Shown here in pieces: positions 44,377 through 52,180 of a stretch of DNA of 64,000 bases (its first letter is position 1; every line of letters starts with the position of its first letter). The stretch spans positions 620,001 to 684,000 of the forward strand of contig JAHBTK010000004.1 in the NCBI GenBank assembly GCA_019638625.1, written 5' to 3'. A program made the translations under genes and the position numbers. The stretch comes from Chitinophagaceae bacterium (GTDB lineage: Bacteria; Bacteroidota; Bacteroidia; Chitinophagales; Chitinophagaceae). The notes beneath the pieces were generated by a model. The model worked only from the letters and a program-made list of their open reading frames with translations. It did not search any database and was not told the origin of the DNA.

Positions 44377-44528
44377 CTTCCCCGTTGGGAACCCGTATTC
44401 GTCTGCTTATTTACAAAACCGGTTGATTTGGGCTTTTGAATGAACTTCGATCCCTGGTTATTAAGCTGGGAGTTGTTCTTTTTAGCTCCTTTCTTTTTTT
44501 TGTTGTTCTGTTGATTCAGCAATGACAT
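44373..44528 (-). CDS. 51-aa Lys/Asn/Gln-rich basic protein
   Basis: Reading frame MSLLNQQNNKKKKGAKKNNS, then QLNNQGSKFIQKPKSTGFVN, ending in GSQRGS. AGGAG stands about 5 bases before the ATG. It overlaps the crtY stop tail to tail by four bases. Very basic, unstructured and low-complexity, like small RNA- or ribosome-associated proteins, but no family is recognised. It lies just downstream of a strong minus-strand terminator. Confidence 0.5.
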   Translation of the reverse strand: MSLLNQQNNKKKKGAKKNNSQLNNQGSKFIQKPKSTGFVNKQTNTGSQRGS

Positions 44529-44602
44529 GATTCTCCTGATTTAGTAGAAATGAAGTTATTGTTTTTCCGGAAAAACAATGCCCCGAATTTCTTAAAAAAT
44601 AC

Positions 44603-44634
44603 TAAAAATAAAAAAAGCCCCGCAGTGGCGAGGC
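44603..44634 (-). terminator. Strong rho-independent terminator on the minus strand
   Basis: Minus-strand stem GCCTCGC / GCGGGGC (44634-44617, six pairs plus one mismatch) with loop CACT is followed by seven T and a further T-run. No gene on the minus strand reads into it from the right, which is the reason for proposing an RNA gene there. Confidence 0.75.
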
Positions 44635-44990
44635 TCAAAGAAGTTTTTTCAGTCAGTTATTTAAGGGGTTGTTCATTTCATCGGTTACTGATCAAACTTC
44701 GGTTAAGGCTGGTGTTTCACGGAAGATTATCGTTTTTCTAACAGGATAGGGATGCCGGTTTTGTTTTCAAAGGTTTAAATGGTGTTTCCGGATCTGGATT
44801 TTGGATTATTGGTTCTTGTTTTTCAGGATATCGGTGGTCGGATTATTTCAGGGATATTGTTTATTGTTCTTCAACCTGGATATTGGAAACGGATCTGGAT
44901 TTTTCAGTTTTCAGAGGATTGGGCGGGTCTTTCAGGGTCTAGCTGGTTTCAAAGGATATCGTCAATCATTAATGACAATACAAAGATGTA
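44635..44990 (-). ncRNA. Candidate AUCC-repeat RNA (gene-free region ending in a terminator)
   Basis: No supported protein gene lies between 44529 and 45241. Between 44744 and 44958 the plus strand contains GGAT 13 times (about one expected), so a minus-strand RNA would hold 13 AUCC motifs, four or five of them in ATCCYTGAAA-like units, and GGATCTGGATTTT occurs twice. The minus strand is poor in G and would be largely unpaired. The terminator at 44603-44634 ends it properly. CATCTTTG near 44985 (minus) is close to the -7 consensus. The strand and 5' end are inferred. Confidence 0.35.
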
Positions 44991-45241
44991 AAGAAATATA
45001 CCGCGAAAGAACTTAATTCGCCTGTTTGACCGGAAGCTTCGATTTTCGGCGGTTTGGTTTCGATAAGTCAAAAAACAGCGTAACAAACCAGGCTTGGTTT
45101 TGATAAAGAGAAGGGCAGAGCCGGAAAATTGATTGACATAGGTCAACGGATGCGAATAATATCCACCCGGTTTTGGTAAAGACCCATATTCGTGCTTACT
45201 TTGAAACCGAAAACAAAAATCTCCTGTAAGGTCATCTGTAC

Positions 45242-46099
45242 ATGGACAAGAAAAAAGGCTGGAATATTATAAAGCTGCTGCTGAAGCTGCTTTTTACATC
45301 CCTGGGTTTATATATCGTCTACAACAATATTGATCTGGAAGTCATCTCCGGGATACTGCGCAGCATATCACCGGTTTACCTGGCCGCCGCATTGCTGTTG
45401 TTTGTACTGTCTCAAATCGTGGCGTCCTACCGGTTGCTGGGTTTTCTCAAAAATATCAAACTTCCCGTATCCGTTAAGTATAACATGCACCTGTATGCGC
45501 AGGGATTGTTCTATAATCTGTTCCTGCCGGGCGGCATTGGAGGCGACGGATATAAAATAATAGTCCTCAACAGGAAGTTCAAAGAGAAGCCCAAGATCAT
45601 ATTCGGGTCCCTGTTCTTTGACAGGTTAAGCGGGTTGTGGGCGCTGGGGCTCCTGTCTGTAATCATGTCCCTGTTTGTGAATATCTTCCGGGAGTATACC
45701 TGGTATATTGCCGCCGCCTATCTTGCAGGAAGCATTATATACTATTTTGTAATAGCGCGGTTTTTCCCGACGCATATACAAAGGTTTTTTTCTACCCACG
45801 GATTAGCCTTGCTGACGCAAAGCATACAGGTAGGTTGCGCGTCCTTTATTCTTCTTGCCCTGGGATACTCCGGAAACTTCCTGCCCTATCTTGTAATCTT
45901 CCTGCTCTCCGCCTTATCTACCCTGTTTCCGTTCACTATTGGTGGGCTGGGCGCCCGTGAGATGGCGATCATGTACGGCGCTACTACATTGGGGCTGGAT
46001 AAAGACCTGTCCGTTTCCGTTAGTATTTGTTATTATGTGCTTTCCGCGATAGTATCTTTATCGGGAGCTGTTTCATTGTTCCTGGGAAAAAAGGAATAG
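45242..46099 (+). CDS. Lysylphosphatidylglycerol-synthase-type transmembrane (UPF0104) protein
   Basis: 285 residues, about seven to eight helices. The family pattern ASYRLLGFLKNIKLPVSVKY, YAQGLFYNLFLPGGIGGDGY (near residue 90), GSLFFDRLSGLWAL and FTIGGLGAREMAIMYG is present. It lacks the catalytic aminoacyl domain of MprF, so it may be a lipid flippase or another membrane-glycolipid protein. Single gene. Confidence 0.85.
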   Translation: MDKKKGWNIIKLLLKLLFTSLGLYIVYNNIDLEVISGILRSISPVYLAAALLLFVLSQIVASYRLLGFLKNIKLPVSVKYNMHLYAQGLFYNLFLPGGIGGDGYKIIVLNRKFKEKPKIIFGSLFFDRLSGLWALGLLSVIMSLFVNIFREYTWYIAAAYLAGSIIYYFVIARFFPTHIQRFFSTHGLALLTQSIQVGCASFILLALGYSGNFLPYLVIFLLSALSTLFPFTIGGLGAREMAIMYGATTLGLDKDLSVSVSICYYVLSAIVSLSGAVSLFLGKKE

Positions 46100-46389
46100 G
46101 AAGATACCGGGGTGTTTAAATCCGTAGCAATAATATAAAATCGATTCTGCGTCACTACAATGGAGGTATTGAGCAAGGCAGTGATGGCCGCGGGAGGATT
46201 CGCCGGTCCGGTCTGCTCATTATTGGCAGCATTTTTTAACGGGAGATCATTATCCCGGCTGCCGGAAACGAAGAAACTACCTGTCACCAGCCGGGGATAA
46301 AGTCCGTATCACTGGTCAATTGTAAAATGCTTTTATTTGGGTAAATTAGCAGAGCGGCTACCATTCCTGATACCTTCAAAATAAAGAAC

Positions 46390-47061
46390 ATGGAAGAACA
46401 ATACATTGTTAAGATACTATCAATATCACAGGTTACCCATGATGTGAAGGCTTTTAAGGTAAGCAAGCCTGAAGGGTATTCATTTATTCCTGGGCAGGCC
46501 ACAGAAATAAGCATTAATAAAGAAGTCTGGAAGACAAAACGCAATCCGTTCACTTTTACATCCCTCAACGAATGGGACTACCTGGAGTTTACGATCAAAA
46601 TATACAGGGGGCACAACGGTGTTACAAAACAACTGGACCTGTTGCAGCCCGGAGACGAGCTTATCCTGCACGATGTGTGGGGTGCTATTCAATATAAAGG
46701 CGAAGGCACTTTCATTGCAGGCGGAGCCGGTATCACTCCTTTTATAGCTATATTCCGGCAATTGTATAAAGACGGGAGAACCGGGAATAACACTTTGTTG
46801 TTTTCCAATAAAACAGCCGCAGACATTATACTGAAAGACGAATTCTCAAAAATGCTGGGCAGCCGTTTCATCAACACCCTTACCACCGGATCTGCAGCAG
46901 GATACGATCATCACCGTATAGACGAAGCCTATCTGCGTGATAAGATCAAAGACTTTAATCAGCAATTTTACATCTGTGGTCCCGATGAGATGGTGCAATC
47001 GGTTCAGGCAACTTTAAAGAAACTGGGAAGCCCCGACTCCGTGATCACAGTGGAGTTGTGA
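46390..47061 (+). CDS. FAD-binding flavodoxin/ferredoxin reductase-like oxidoreductase
   Basis: 223 residues. FAD-binding barrel with RNPFTFTSLN near 56, then the NAD(P)-binding half with FIAGGAGITPFIAIFRQL near 110 and FYICGPDEMVQSV near 195. This is a stand-alone reductase of the ferredoxin-NADP+ reductase superfamily without a fused 2Fe-2S domain. It carries electrons between NAD(P)H and an unknown partner. Confidence 0.87.
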   Translation: MEEQYIVKILSISQVTHDVKAFKVSKPEGYSFIPGQATEISINKEVWKTKRNPFTFTSLNEWDYLEFTIKIYRGHNGVTKQLDLLQPGDELILHDVWGAIQYKGEGTFIAGGAGITPFIAIFRQLYKDGRTGNNTLLFSNKTAADIILKDEFSKMLGSRFINTLTTGSAAGYDHHRIDEAYLRDKIKDFNQQFYICGPDEMVQSVQATLKKLGSPDSVITVEL

Positions 47062-47165
47062 GCCCTGCAGAAACGCATAAGGAACATGCATACATTTTAG
47101 TTAGTATTTTCTAAACTGGTTAAGGACGAGCTCAAAGCAAAAGGGTTCTAAGTGATTTCACTTTA

Positions 47166-47834
47166 TCATTCTACGATTATGTAGTCGACGGGTTCATATA
47201 CCATTCCGGTAAATTTTTTTGCAACCATTTCTTCTTTAATCTCCTCTGTTATATATGTTTCACTTTTAATGATTCCAATTCGGAAAATATCAAAATCTTT
47301 TAAATATTCTTTCATTAATACTAAATATTTTGAATCAATTGTATACTGAGAGGCTTCCTGTTTTTTTAGGTAATCTTGATATGAAGAAATTGTTACGTCT
47401 TTATACTTAACCTCACTATGGTTCAAAAAAAATTTAGACTGTTTATAATCGATTATTTCGGGATAAGCTTTTGAATAGTGTATCCAAAAATATTTGGCAG
47501 AAAGTTTCTCGTCTTTATAATACAAGCCAACAGGAAATATCAATGTTTCAACTATTCGTTTTGAAGTAATATAAGAAAGTAAAGACTCACTTACTAATAA
47601 CCCTGTTAATTTACTCATATAACTTGCACTAACAAAGTCCGTAAGTTTTGTTTTTTTTGTTAACTGCATTCCATCAAAGTCAATATCTAAAGGAGGAACT
47701 TCTGAATCATAACGGCTTATCCTTGAGCAGGATTCCGGTCGCCTGCTATCAAACCCAGTCTTAAAATCCTGAATCTGAGGGTAGTCTCCTATTTCTTTTA
47801 AATCTAATAATGGTAATATTCTATAAAACTTCAT
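47166..47834 (-). CDS. Immunity-protein-like (Imm43/Imm11-type) orphan
   Basis: 222 residues, soluble. LTDFVSASYMSKLTGLLVSE, the following IVETLIFPVGLYYKD, YFWIHYSKAYPEIIDYKQS and the final GMVYEPVDYIIVE resemble immunity proteins that protect against polymorphic toxins. No toxin gene is intact nearby, but Rhs debris lies 1 kb away. AT-rich DNA suggests transfer. The family call is by eye and tentative. Confidence 0.5.
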   Translation of the reverse strand: MKFYRILPLLDLKEIGDYPQIQDFKTGFDSRRPESCSRISRYDSEVPPLDIDFDGMQLTKKTKLTDFVSASYMSKLTGLLVSESLLSYITSKRIVETLIFPVGLYYKDEKLSAKYFWIHYSKAYPEIIDYKQSKFFLNHSEVKYKDVTISSYQDYLKKQEASQYTIDSKYLVLMKEYLKDFDIFRIGIIKSETYITEEIKEEMVAKKFTGMVYEPVDYIIVE

Positions 47835-47889
47835 TAATATTCTGCTTTAATCTGTAAATCTAACTTTAGGTCATTAAGCCCTTCCCTTC

Positions 47890-48000
47890 CCCGGAGTGTG
47901 CCGGTACAGGTTAGCAAAATAAAATAAAATAATAATAATGAAGGGTTCCGACCTCTTTTTACCTGTTGCCTTTTCCGCAACCCGTTAACCGGCATTCGGA
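47890..48000. repeat. 105-bp direct repeat, copy 1
   Basis: Contains GGTACAGGTTAGCAAAATAA, CCTCTTTTTACCTGTTGCC and CGCAACCCGTTAACCGGCAT. The ends can pair (…CCGGTACAGGTTAgC with GTTAACCGG…). A second copy is at 50361-50466; the two flank the immunity/Rhs/transposase segment. Open reading frames crossing it look random. Confidence 0.75.
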
Positions 48001-48079
48001 ACACTTCTGCAAGTATGCATTTGCCAGGTCGGTACGACCGGCAGTATGGTAGCGGATCAATAATATTAGTTGGAGCCAA

Positions 48080-48092
48080 GCCCCGGAGGGGC
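48080..48092 (-). repeat. REP-like palindrome, left of the transposase
   Basis: GCCCCGGAGGGGC followed by GACAT; the same unit occurs inverted at 48746-48764. Short stem-loops of this type surround REP-associated tyrosine transposases. Confidence 0.7.
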
Positions 48093-48108
48093 GACATTTC
48101 CCCGTTCA

Positions 48109-48573
48109 TTAATCATCATAAAATTCAAAAAGATATTTTTCCTCATATGCTATTTCAAAATCAGATAATATTTTCAGATACTCTTCCTTAAATGTTTTTA
48201 CCCTGTGATGCTCTTCCTGTTTCATAATGTATTGGATGACCTGGTCCCGTTGGCTGCGCGAGTGAGAAAAAGCGCCATAGCCTGATTGCCATTGAAATTT
48301 GCCTTTTACAATTTTTTTTTCATTGATCCATTTGCTGCTGTTTGCTTTAATGATCCCTACTATATTGGCAACACAGGTTGTAACCGGCAATCCAAAAAAA
48401 ACATGTACATGATCTTTCCAACCTCCTACAGCAAGAGATTTTGCATCATTGCCCGTGACAATACCGGATATATACTTATGCAGATCGTCACGCCATCTGG
48501 CGGCAATTAAATTTTCTCTGCCCTTTACGGCAAATACGGCATGGATAGAAATTTGAGAATAAGTGTTTGACAT
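48109..48573 (-). mobile_element. IS200/IS605-like REP-associated tyrosine transposase (RAYT)
   Basis: 154 residues, Y1 transposase. SIHAVFAVKGRENLI starts the fold, KDHVHVFFGLP holds the HUH metal motif (His55, His57), and RDQVIQYIMKQEEHH holds the catalytic tyrosine (Tyr115). Such enzymes cut and join single-stranded DNA at hairpins. Here identical REP-like hairpins lie on both sides in opposite orientation. The frame is intact, so it may be active or domesticated. Confidence 0.9.
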
Positions 48574-48745
48574 AGCCTGGTGTTGATTGAATATACTTAA
48601 TGAAAAAAGCTGCCTGAAACTACAATTTTTTATACTCTGATACTACTATTTAAGGGAATAATAAATGCTTAACACCGGTTATCATTTATTATCTTACCAA
48701 ATGACCTTTTATAGCCGGGGAAAGTATTCTTGTCGGTTATAAAAT

Positions 48746-48812
48746 AATGTCGCCCCTCCGGGGCTTTTGATAAAGGAATTCTTGTTCTACCAAAATGCCG
48801 CCCTTACAGGGC
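48746..48812 (+). repeat. REP-like palindromes, right of the transposase
   Basis: Unit ATGTCGCCCCTCCGGGGCTT (palindrome at 48752-48764) is the reverse complement of the one at 48080. A second, diverged unit GCCCTTACAGGGC lies at 48800-48812. The rest of the gap 48574-48885 holds no gene. Confidence 0.7.
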
Positions 48813-48885
48813 TTTGTTTTGCAGCCGGATAATAAAGCGGTAATATTCATCCAATGATAATAGGTTCAAAACCATTGTTATCCCA

Positions 48886-49265
48886 TTAGAAATGACAAAA
48901 AATTACTCCCCCCCTTTGTTGTTGCAGGCTCTGCTCCCCCTCTGCCACATACTTATAGCTTAACCAAGGTTTTCTATAGTTCCTTCCCGGCATGATCATG
49001 CCGAAAACATAATAATCCTGTGCCGTCAGCACACCGGCTACATAGTAGTCAATCACCGTACCGCTGTCCCCATCCACACCCGGTACCGATATTGCTGATC
49101 GTTCCCAGCACATTCCCGGGGATTGGTCAATTCATAGATTCTGCTGCCCAGCCAGCTACTGCCTTACCCACCAGCAGGCATACAAATGCTGCTCTGACCA
49201 TTTCAAAGAACTGCATTCACCGTTCTTTGTCCGATGCGTTATAACCGTAGTGGATGATCCATCTC
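48886..49265 (-). pseudogene. Rhs/YD-repeat protein remnant
   Basis: On the minus strand, pieces of the Rhs core end are readable in different frames: HYGYNASDKER, then RIYELTN (expected next to LGNVLGTIS, which is in another frame), then TVIDYYVAGVLTAQDYYVFG and MIMPGRNY. The normal order is kept but separated by frameshifts and a TGA. The usual continuation after SYKY (GFNGKE) is lost. This is debris of a polymorphic-toxin delivery protein next to orphan immunity-like genes. Confidence 0.7.
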
Positions 49266-49282
49266 CCATTCAACTGTGTTCC

Positions 49283-49906
49283 TCATAAAATACTTGAGTA
49301 GTCTGATTGTAAATATTCGTCAAAAGAAGAAAAGGTGCAAATAATTTTACTATCGTTTATTAAAATATATTTGTTGACGTTCTGCTGGATCATACGCCAA
49401 ATATCATCATCGATTTTTATCAATTTTAAAACCTCGCTCATAAAATATGAAAAATATGGATTAATAGCTGTAATTATATATTCATATTCATCTGATATAT
49501 CGACTTGAATAAAATCAACTGAAAAATTTATGGTGTTAATTAAAAGCGAGTTGTTTTGATCTTTAATCCTTTTAAGCGCCTTAACAGTTGTAGTCTCTGA
49601 AAAATCAAGTTCATTGTACTCTTTTACAGAACTGTGAGCAAATAAGCTGTTTATTACGATATGTTGTTCGTCAGAAAAAATTTTTAAAAACTCATTCAGT
49701 TTGATATTATTAAAATAAAATTCATTCTCATTATTGGAACTACCAAAACGTAATAAATTCATACTAATATTATTTAGTCTAGAATAAATGTCTGCCTGAT
49801 TATCTATATCCTCGCTGTAATTACCACTGTTTAGCACATCGCGTACATGATTCAGCCGGTTGTTCACGCTATGCCCGTTCACATCCACATGGTATTTAGA
49901 ACTCAA
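49283..49906 (-). CDS. Hypothetical protein, possibly an orphan immunity protein
   Basis: 207 residues if it starts at TTG 49906; the first ATG is about 48 codons later, so the true start is uncertain. A soluble acidic alpha/beta protein ending CTFSSFDEYLQSDYSSIL, a style of C-terminus common in SUKH/Imm-type immunity proteins. Family not recognised. AT-rich; lies directly upstream of the Rhs debris. Confidence 0.45.
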   Translation of the reverse strand: MSSKYHVDVNGHSVNNRLNHVRDVLNSGNYSEDIDNQADIYSRLNNISMNLLRFGSSNNENEFYFNNIKLNEFLKIFSDEQHIVINSLFAHSSVKEYNELDFSETTTVKALKRIKDQNNSLLINTINFSVDFIQVDISDEYEYIITAINPYFSYFMSEVLKLIKIDDDIWRMIQQNVNKYILINDSKIICTFSSFDEYLQSDYSSIL

Positions 49907-49924
49907 GCTGTCATCAACATTCCT

Positions 49925-50284
49925 TCAATTCTTTTTAAACATTTCAAAAACACTATAAATTGTAAACCCAATCAATATAATGTAAAATATCGCTAACATA
50001 TTCGGAGTGTTCGTCAAATCTCGGTGAAAGGAATAAGCTAAAATTGCAATAAACACCCCCTCTGTTGATATTCGCATTATATCACTTTTAGATAGGGCAT
50101 TCGTTCTAAAAAAATAATACAGCCCTATAAATATTGATACAATAATTATTAGCATCACTGGTGGATAGATATGCAAACTATCCGGTTTATGAGAATAGAA
50201 TATGGTTCGCTTATCAATCGATATAAAAAGATAAGACGCCCATCCACGTACAAATATTTTTAATAATTTAATTAATTTTTCCAT
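49925..50284 (-). CDS. Small membrane protein, unknown function
   Basis: 119 residues from ATG 50284. Two or three helices (about 42-62, 82-96 and 98-115) around a short loop with HRDLTNTP. The frame extends upstream to 50389, but that part runs into the 105-bp repeat and looks random. Possibly an immunity protein to a membrane-targeting toxin; that is only a guess from context. Confidence 0.5.
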   Translation of the reverse strand: MEKLIKLLKIFVRGWASYLFISIDKRTIFYSHKPDSLHIYPPVMLIIIVSIFIGLYYFFRTNALSKSDIMRISTEGVFIAILAYSFHRDLTNTPNMLAIFYIILIGFTIYSVFEMFKKN

Positions 50285-50360
50285 TTTCGTTAACTCATGA
50301 TTTCTTTTCCCGCAGTGCCTCTTCGTGCATCGTTTATGCAAAACTGAGGAACTTTGCGAC

Positions 50361-50466
50361 TTCCGGAATGTACTGGTACAGGTTAACAAAATAAGATAAA
50401 TAATGAAGGATTCCTACCTCTTTTTACCTGTTGCCTTTTCCGCAACCCGTTAACCGGCATTCGGAA
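50361..50466. repeat. 105-bp direct repeat, copy 2
   Basis: Matches 47890-48000 in order and orientation: GGTACAGGTTAACAAAATAA, CCTCTTTTTACCTGTTGCC, CGCAACCCGTTAACCGGCAT. The outer parts TTCCGGAATG and CATTCGGAA are complementary, so the unit can fold on itself. Confidence 0.75.
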
Positions 50467-50623
50467 TCCTGAAAGTTCCCAGCCCTGAAGAGAAGTTTTT
50501 TATCGCCATAAAGAAGCCAGGATATTTTTATGCTTTCTATAACCTGCTATGTCATCAAAGAAATGCCGTACAAAAAAAGCGCCTCAAAAGAGACGCTTGA
50601 ACAATTTAAAATTCTCATTCAGC

Positions 50624-52135
50624 CTATACCGACAAGGATACCAGCGAGGCATCTTTAGTTTCGAGCAGGGAACTGCCCATCAAAAACTCATCCACCTTGC
50701 GGGCGCATTCCCTTCCTTCGCTGATGGCCCATACTACCAGGGACTGACCGCGGCGCATATCGCCGGCGGTAAACACTTTCGGTATATTGGTTTGATAGTA
50801 TCTTTCCGCCGCTTTTACATTTCCTCTTTCATCATACTCTATTTCTATTTCATCCAGCATCCCCTCATGTTGCGGATGCACAAAGCCCATCGCCAGCAAT
50901 GCCAGTTCGCAGGGCATTTCTTTTTCACTGCCCTCAATTTCTACAAATTGCCCCGGACGACCGTCTTTGGTGGAGGTCCACTCCAGCTCCACTACTTTCA
51001 ATGCCCGCAGGTTTCCGTCAGCATCTCCCATGAAAGCTTTCGTAGCGATTGCCCAGTTCCGCTGGCAACCTTCTTCATGAGAAGTGGAGGTTTTGAACAC
51101 CATCGGGTAAGTAGGCCAGGGCATAAAGGGTGTCCTTCCTTCCGGCGGTTTGGGCATCAGCTCAAACTGGGTAACCGATTTGGCCTTATGCCTGTTGGAG
51201 GTACCCACACAGTCACTTCCGGTATCACCGCCACCGATAACGATCACATTTTTACCGGTAGCCAGTACTTCCTCCGGCAGGATATTACTTTCGATATTCG
51301 CTTTCGCTAAGGGGTCTTTACCCGCGTTCCGTTTATTTTGCTGTTTTAAAAACTGCATCGCGAAGTACACTCCTTTCAGGTCCCGTCCCGGCATGGCAAG
51401 ATCCCTGGGCTTGGTAGAACCGCCACTCAACACGATGGCGTTGTATTCGCGCAAGAGGTCATTGATGCTTACATTCACGCCCACGTTGGCATTATAACGG
51501 AACTCCACCCCTTCTTTTTCCATCACTTCGATGCGCCGGTCAATCACCCATTTTTCCAACTTAAAATCAGGTATACCATACCGTAATAATCCCCCCGCGG
51601 CATCATCGCGTTCAAACACGGTCACCAGGTGCCCGGCATAATTCAACTGGGCTGCAGCCGCCAGTCCGGCAGGGCCGGCGCCGATAACGGCCACCCGCTT
51701 GCCCGTACGCAGATTGGGCTTACGTGGCTGCACAAAACCTTTTTCAAAAGCGATCTCTATGATATTCTTCTCTATCTCTTCAATCGTAACCGGAGGCTGG
51801 TTAATACCCAGCACGCAGGCGCTTTCGCAGGGCGCCGGACAAATACGGCCGGTAAACTCTGGGAAGTTGTTGGTGGAGATCAGTATATCGTAGGCTTCCT
51901 TCCAGCTTTTCCTGTAAACCGCGTCGTTAAACTCGGGAATAACATTTCCCAACGGACATCCTGTTCCGCTATGGCAAAAAGGAACACCGCAGTTCATGCA
52001 GCGAGAGGCCTGTTTTACCAGTTTTTCTTCCGGAAACCGATCTACGAATTCATTGTAATTCTGTAATCTTTCTGTTACGGGTTTTTTACCGGGCAGTTCC
52101 CGGGTAACTTCTAAAAATCCAGTAGGTTTTCCCAT
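50624..52135 (-). CDS. gltD: Glutamate synthase small (beta) subunit
   Basis: 503 residues. N-terminal iron-sulfur cysteines (CMNCGVPFCHSGTGCPLGN, then CPAPCESACVLG), FAD motif VAVIGAGPAGLAAAAQL near 150, NADPH motif VIVIGGGDTGSDCVG near 300 and the late FTAGDMRRGQSLVVWAISEG. It passes electrons from NADPH to GltB for ammonia assimilation. Follows gltB by 45 bases. Full length. Confidence 0.96.
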   Translation of the reverse strand: MGKPTGFLEVTRELPGKKPVTERLQNYNEFVDRFPEEKLVKQASRCMNCGVPFCHSGTGCPLGNVIPEFNDAVYRKSWKEAYDILISTNNFPEFTGRICPAPCESACVLGINQPPVTIEEIEKNIIEIAFEKGFVQPRKPNLRTGKRVAVIGAGPAGLAAAAQLNYAGHLVTVFERDDAAGGLLRYGIPDFKLEKWVIDRRIEVMEKEGVEFRYNANVGVNVSINDLLREYNAIVLSGGSTKPRDLAMPGRDLKGVYFAMQFLKQQNKRNAGKDPLAKANIESNILPEEVLATGKNVIVIGGGDTGSDCVGTSNRHKAKSVTQFELMPKPPEGRTPFMPWPTYPMVFKTSTSHEEGCQRNWAIATKAFMGDADGNLRALKVVELEWTSTKDGRPGQFVEIEGSEKEMPCELALLAMGFVHPQHEGMLDEIEIEYDERGNVKAAERYYQTNIPKVFTAGDMRRGQSLVVWAISEGRECARKVDEFLMGSSLLETKDASLVSLSV

Positions 52136-52180
52136 TTTTTTATCTTGCGCACATTAACAAATAAATTAAATCTCTTACGC

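Noticed and set aside
44641..45000. Plus-strand CsrB-like RNA (CAGGATA motifs)
   Set aside because: The only good terminator is on the minus strand, and CsrA is not expected in most Bacteroidota; the minus-strand reading is preferred.
46100..46389. Possible small gene in the 290-bp gap before the flavin reductase
   Set aside because: Open frames there have no start/ribosome-site support and no protein-like pattern.
47834..48109. 91-codon minus-strand frame between the immunity-like gene and the transposase
   Set aside because: It is made of the 105-bp repeat and the REP-like palindrome read through; no protein-like pattern.
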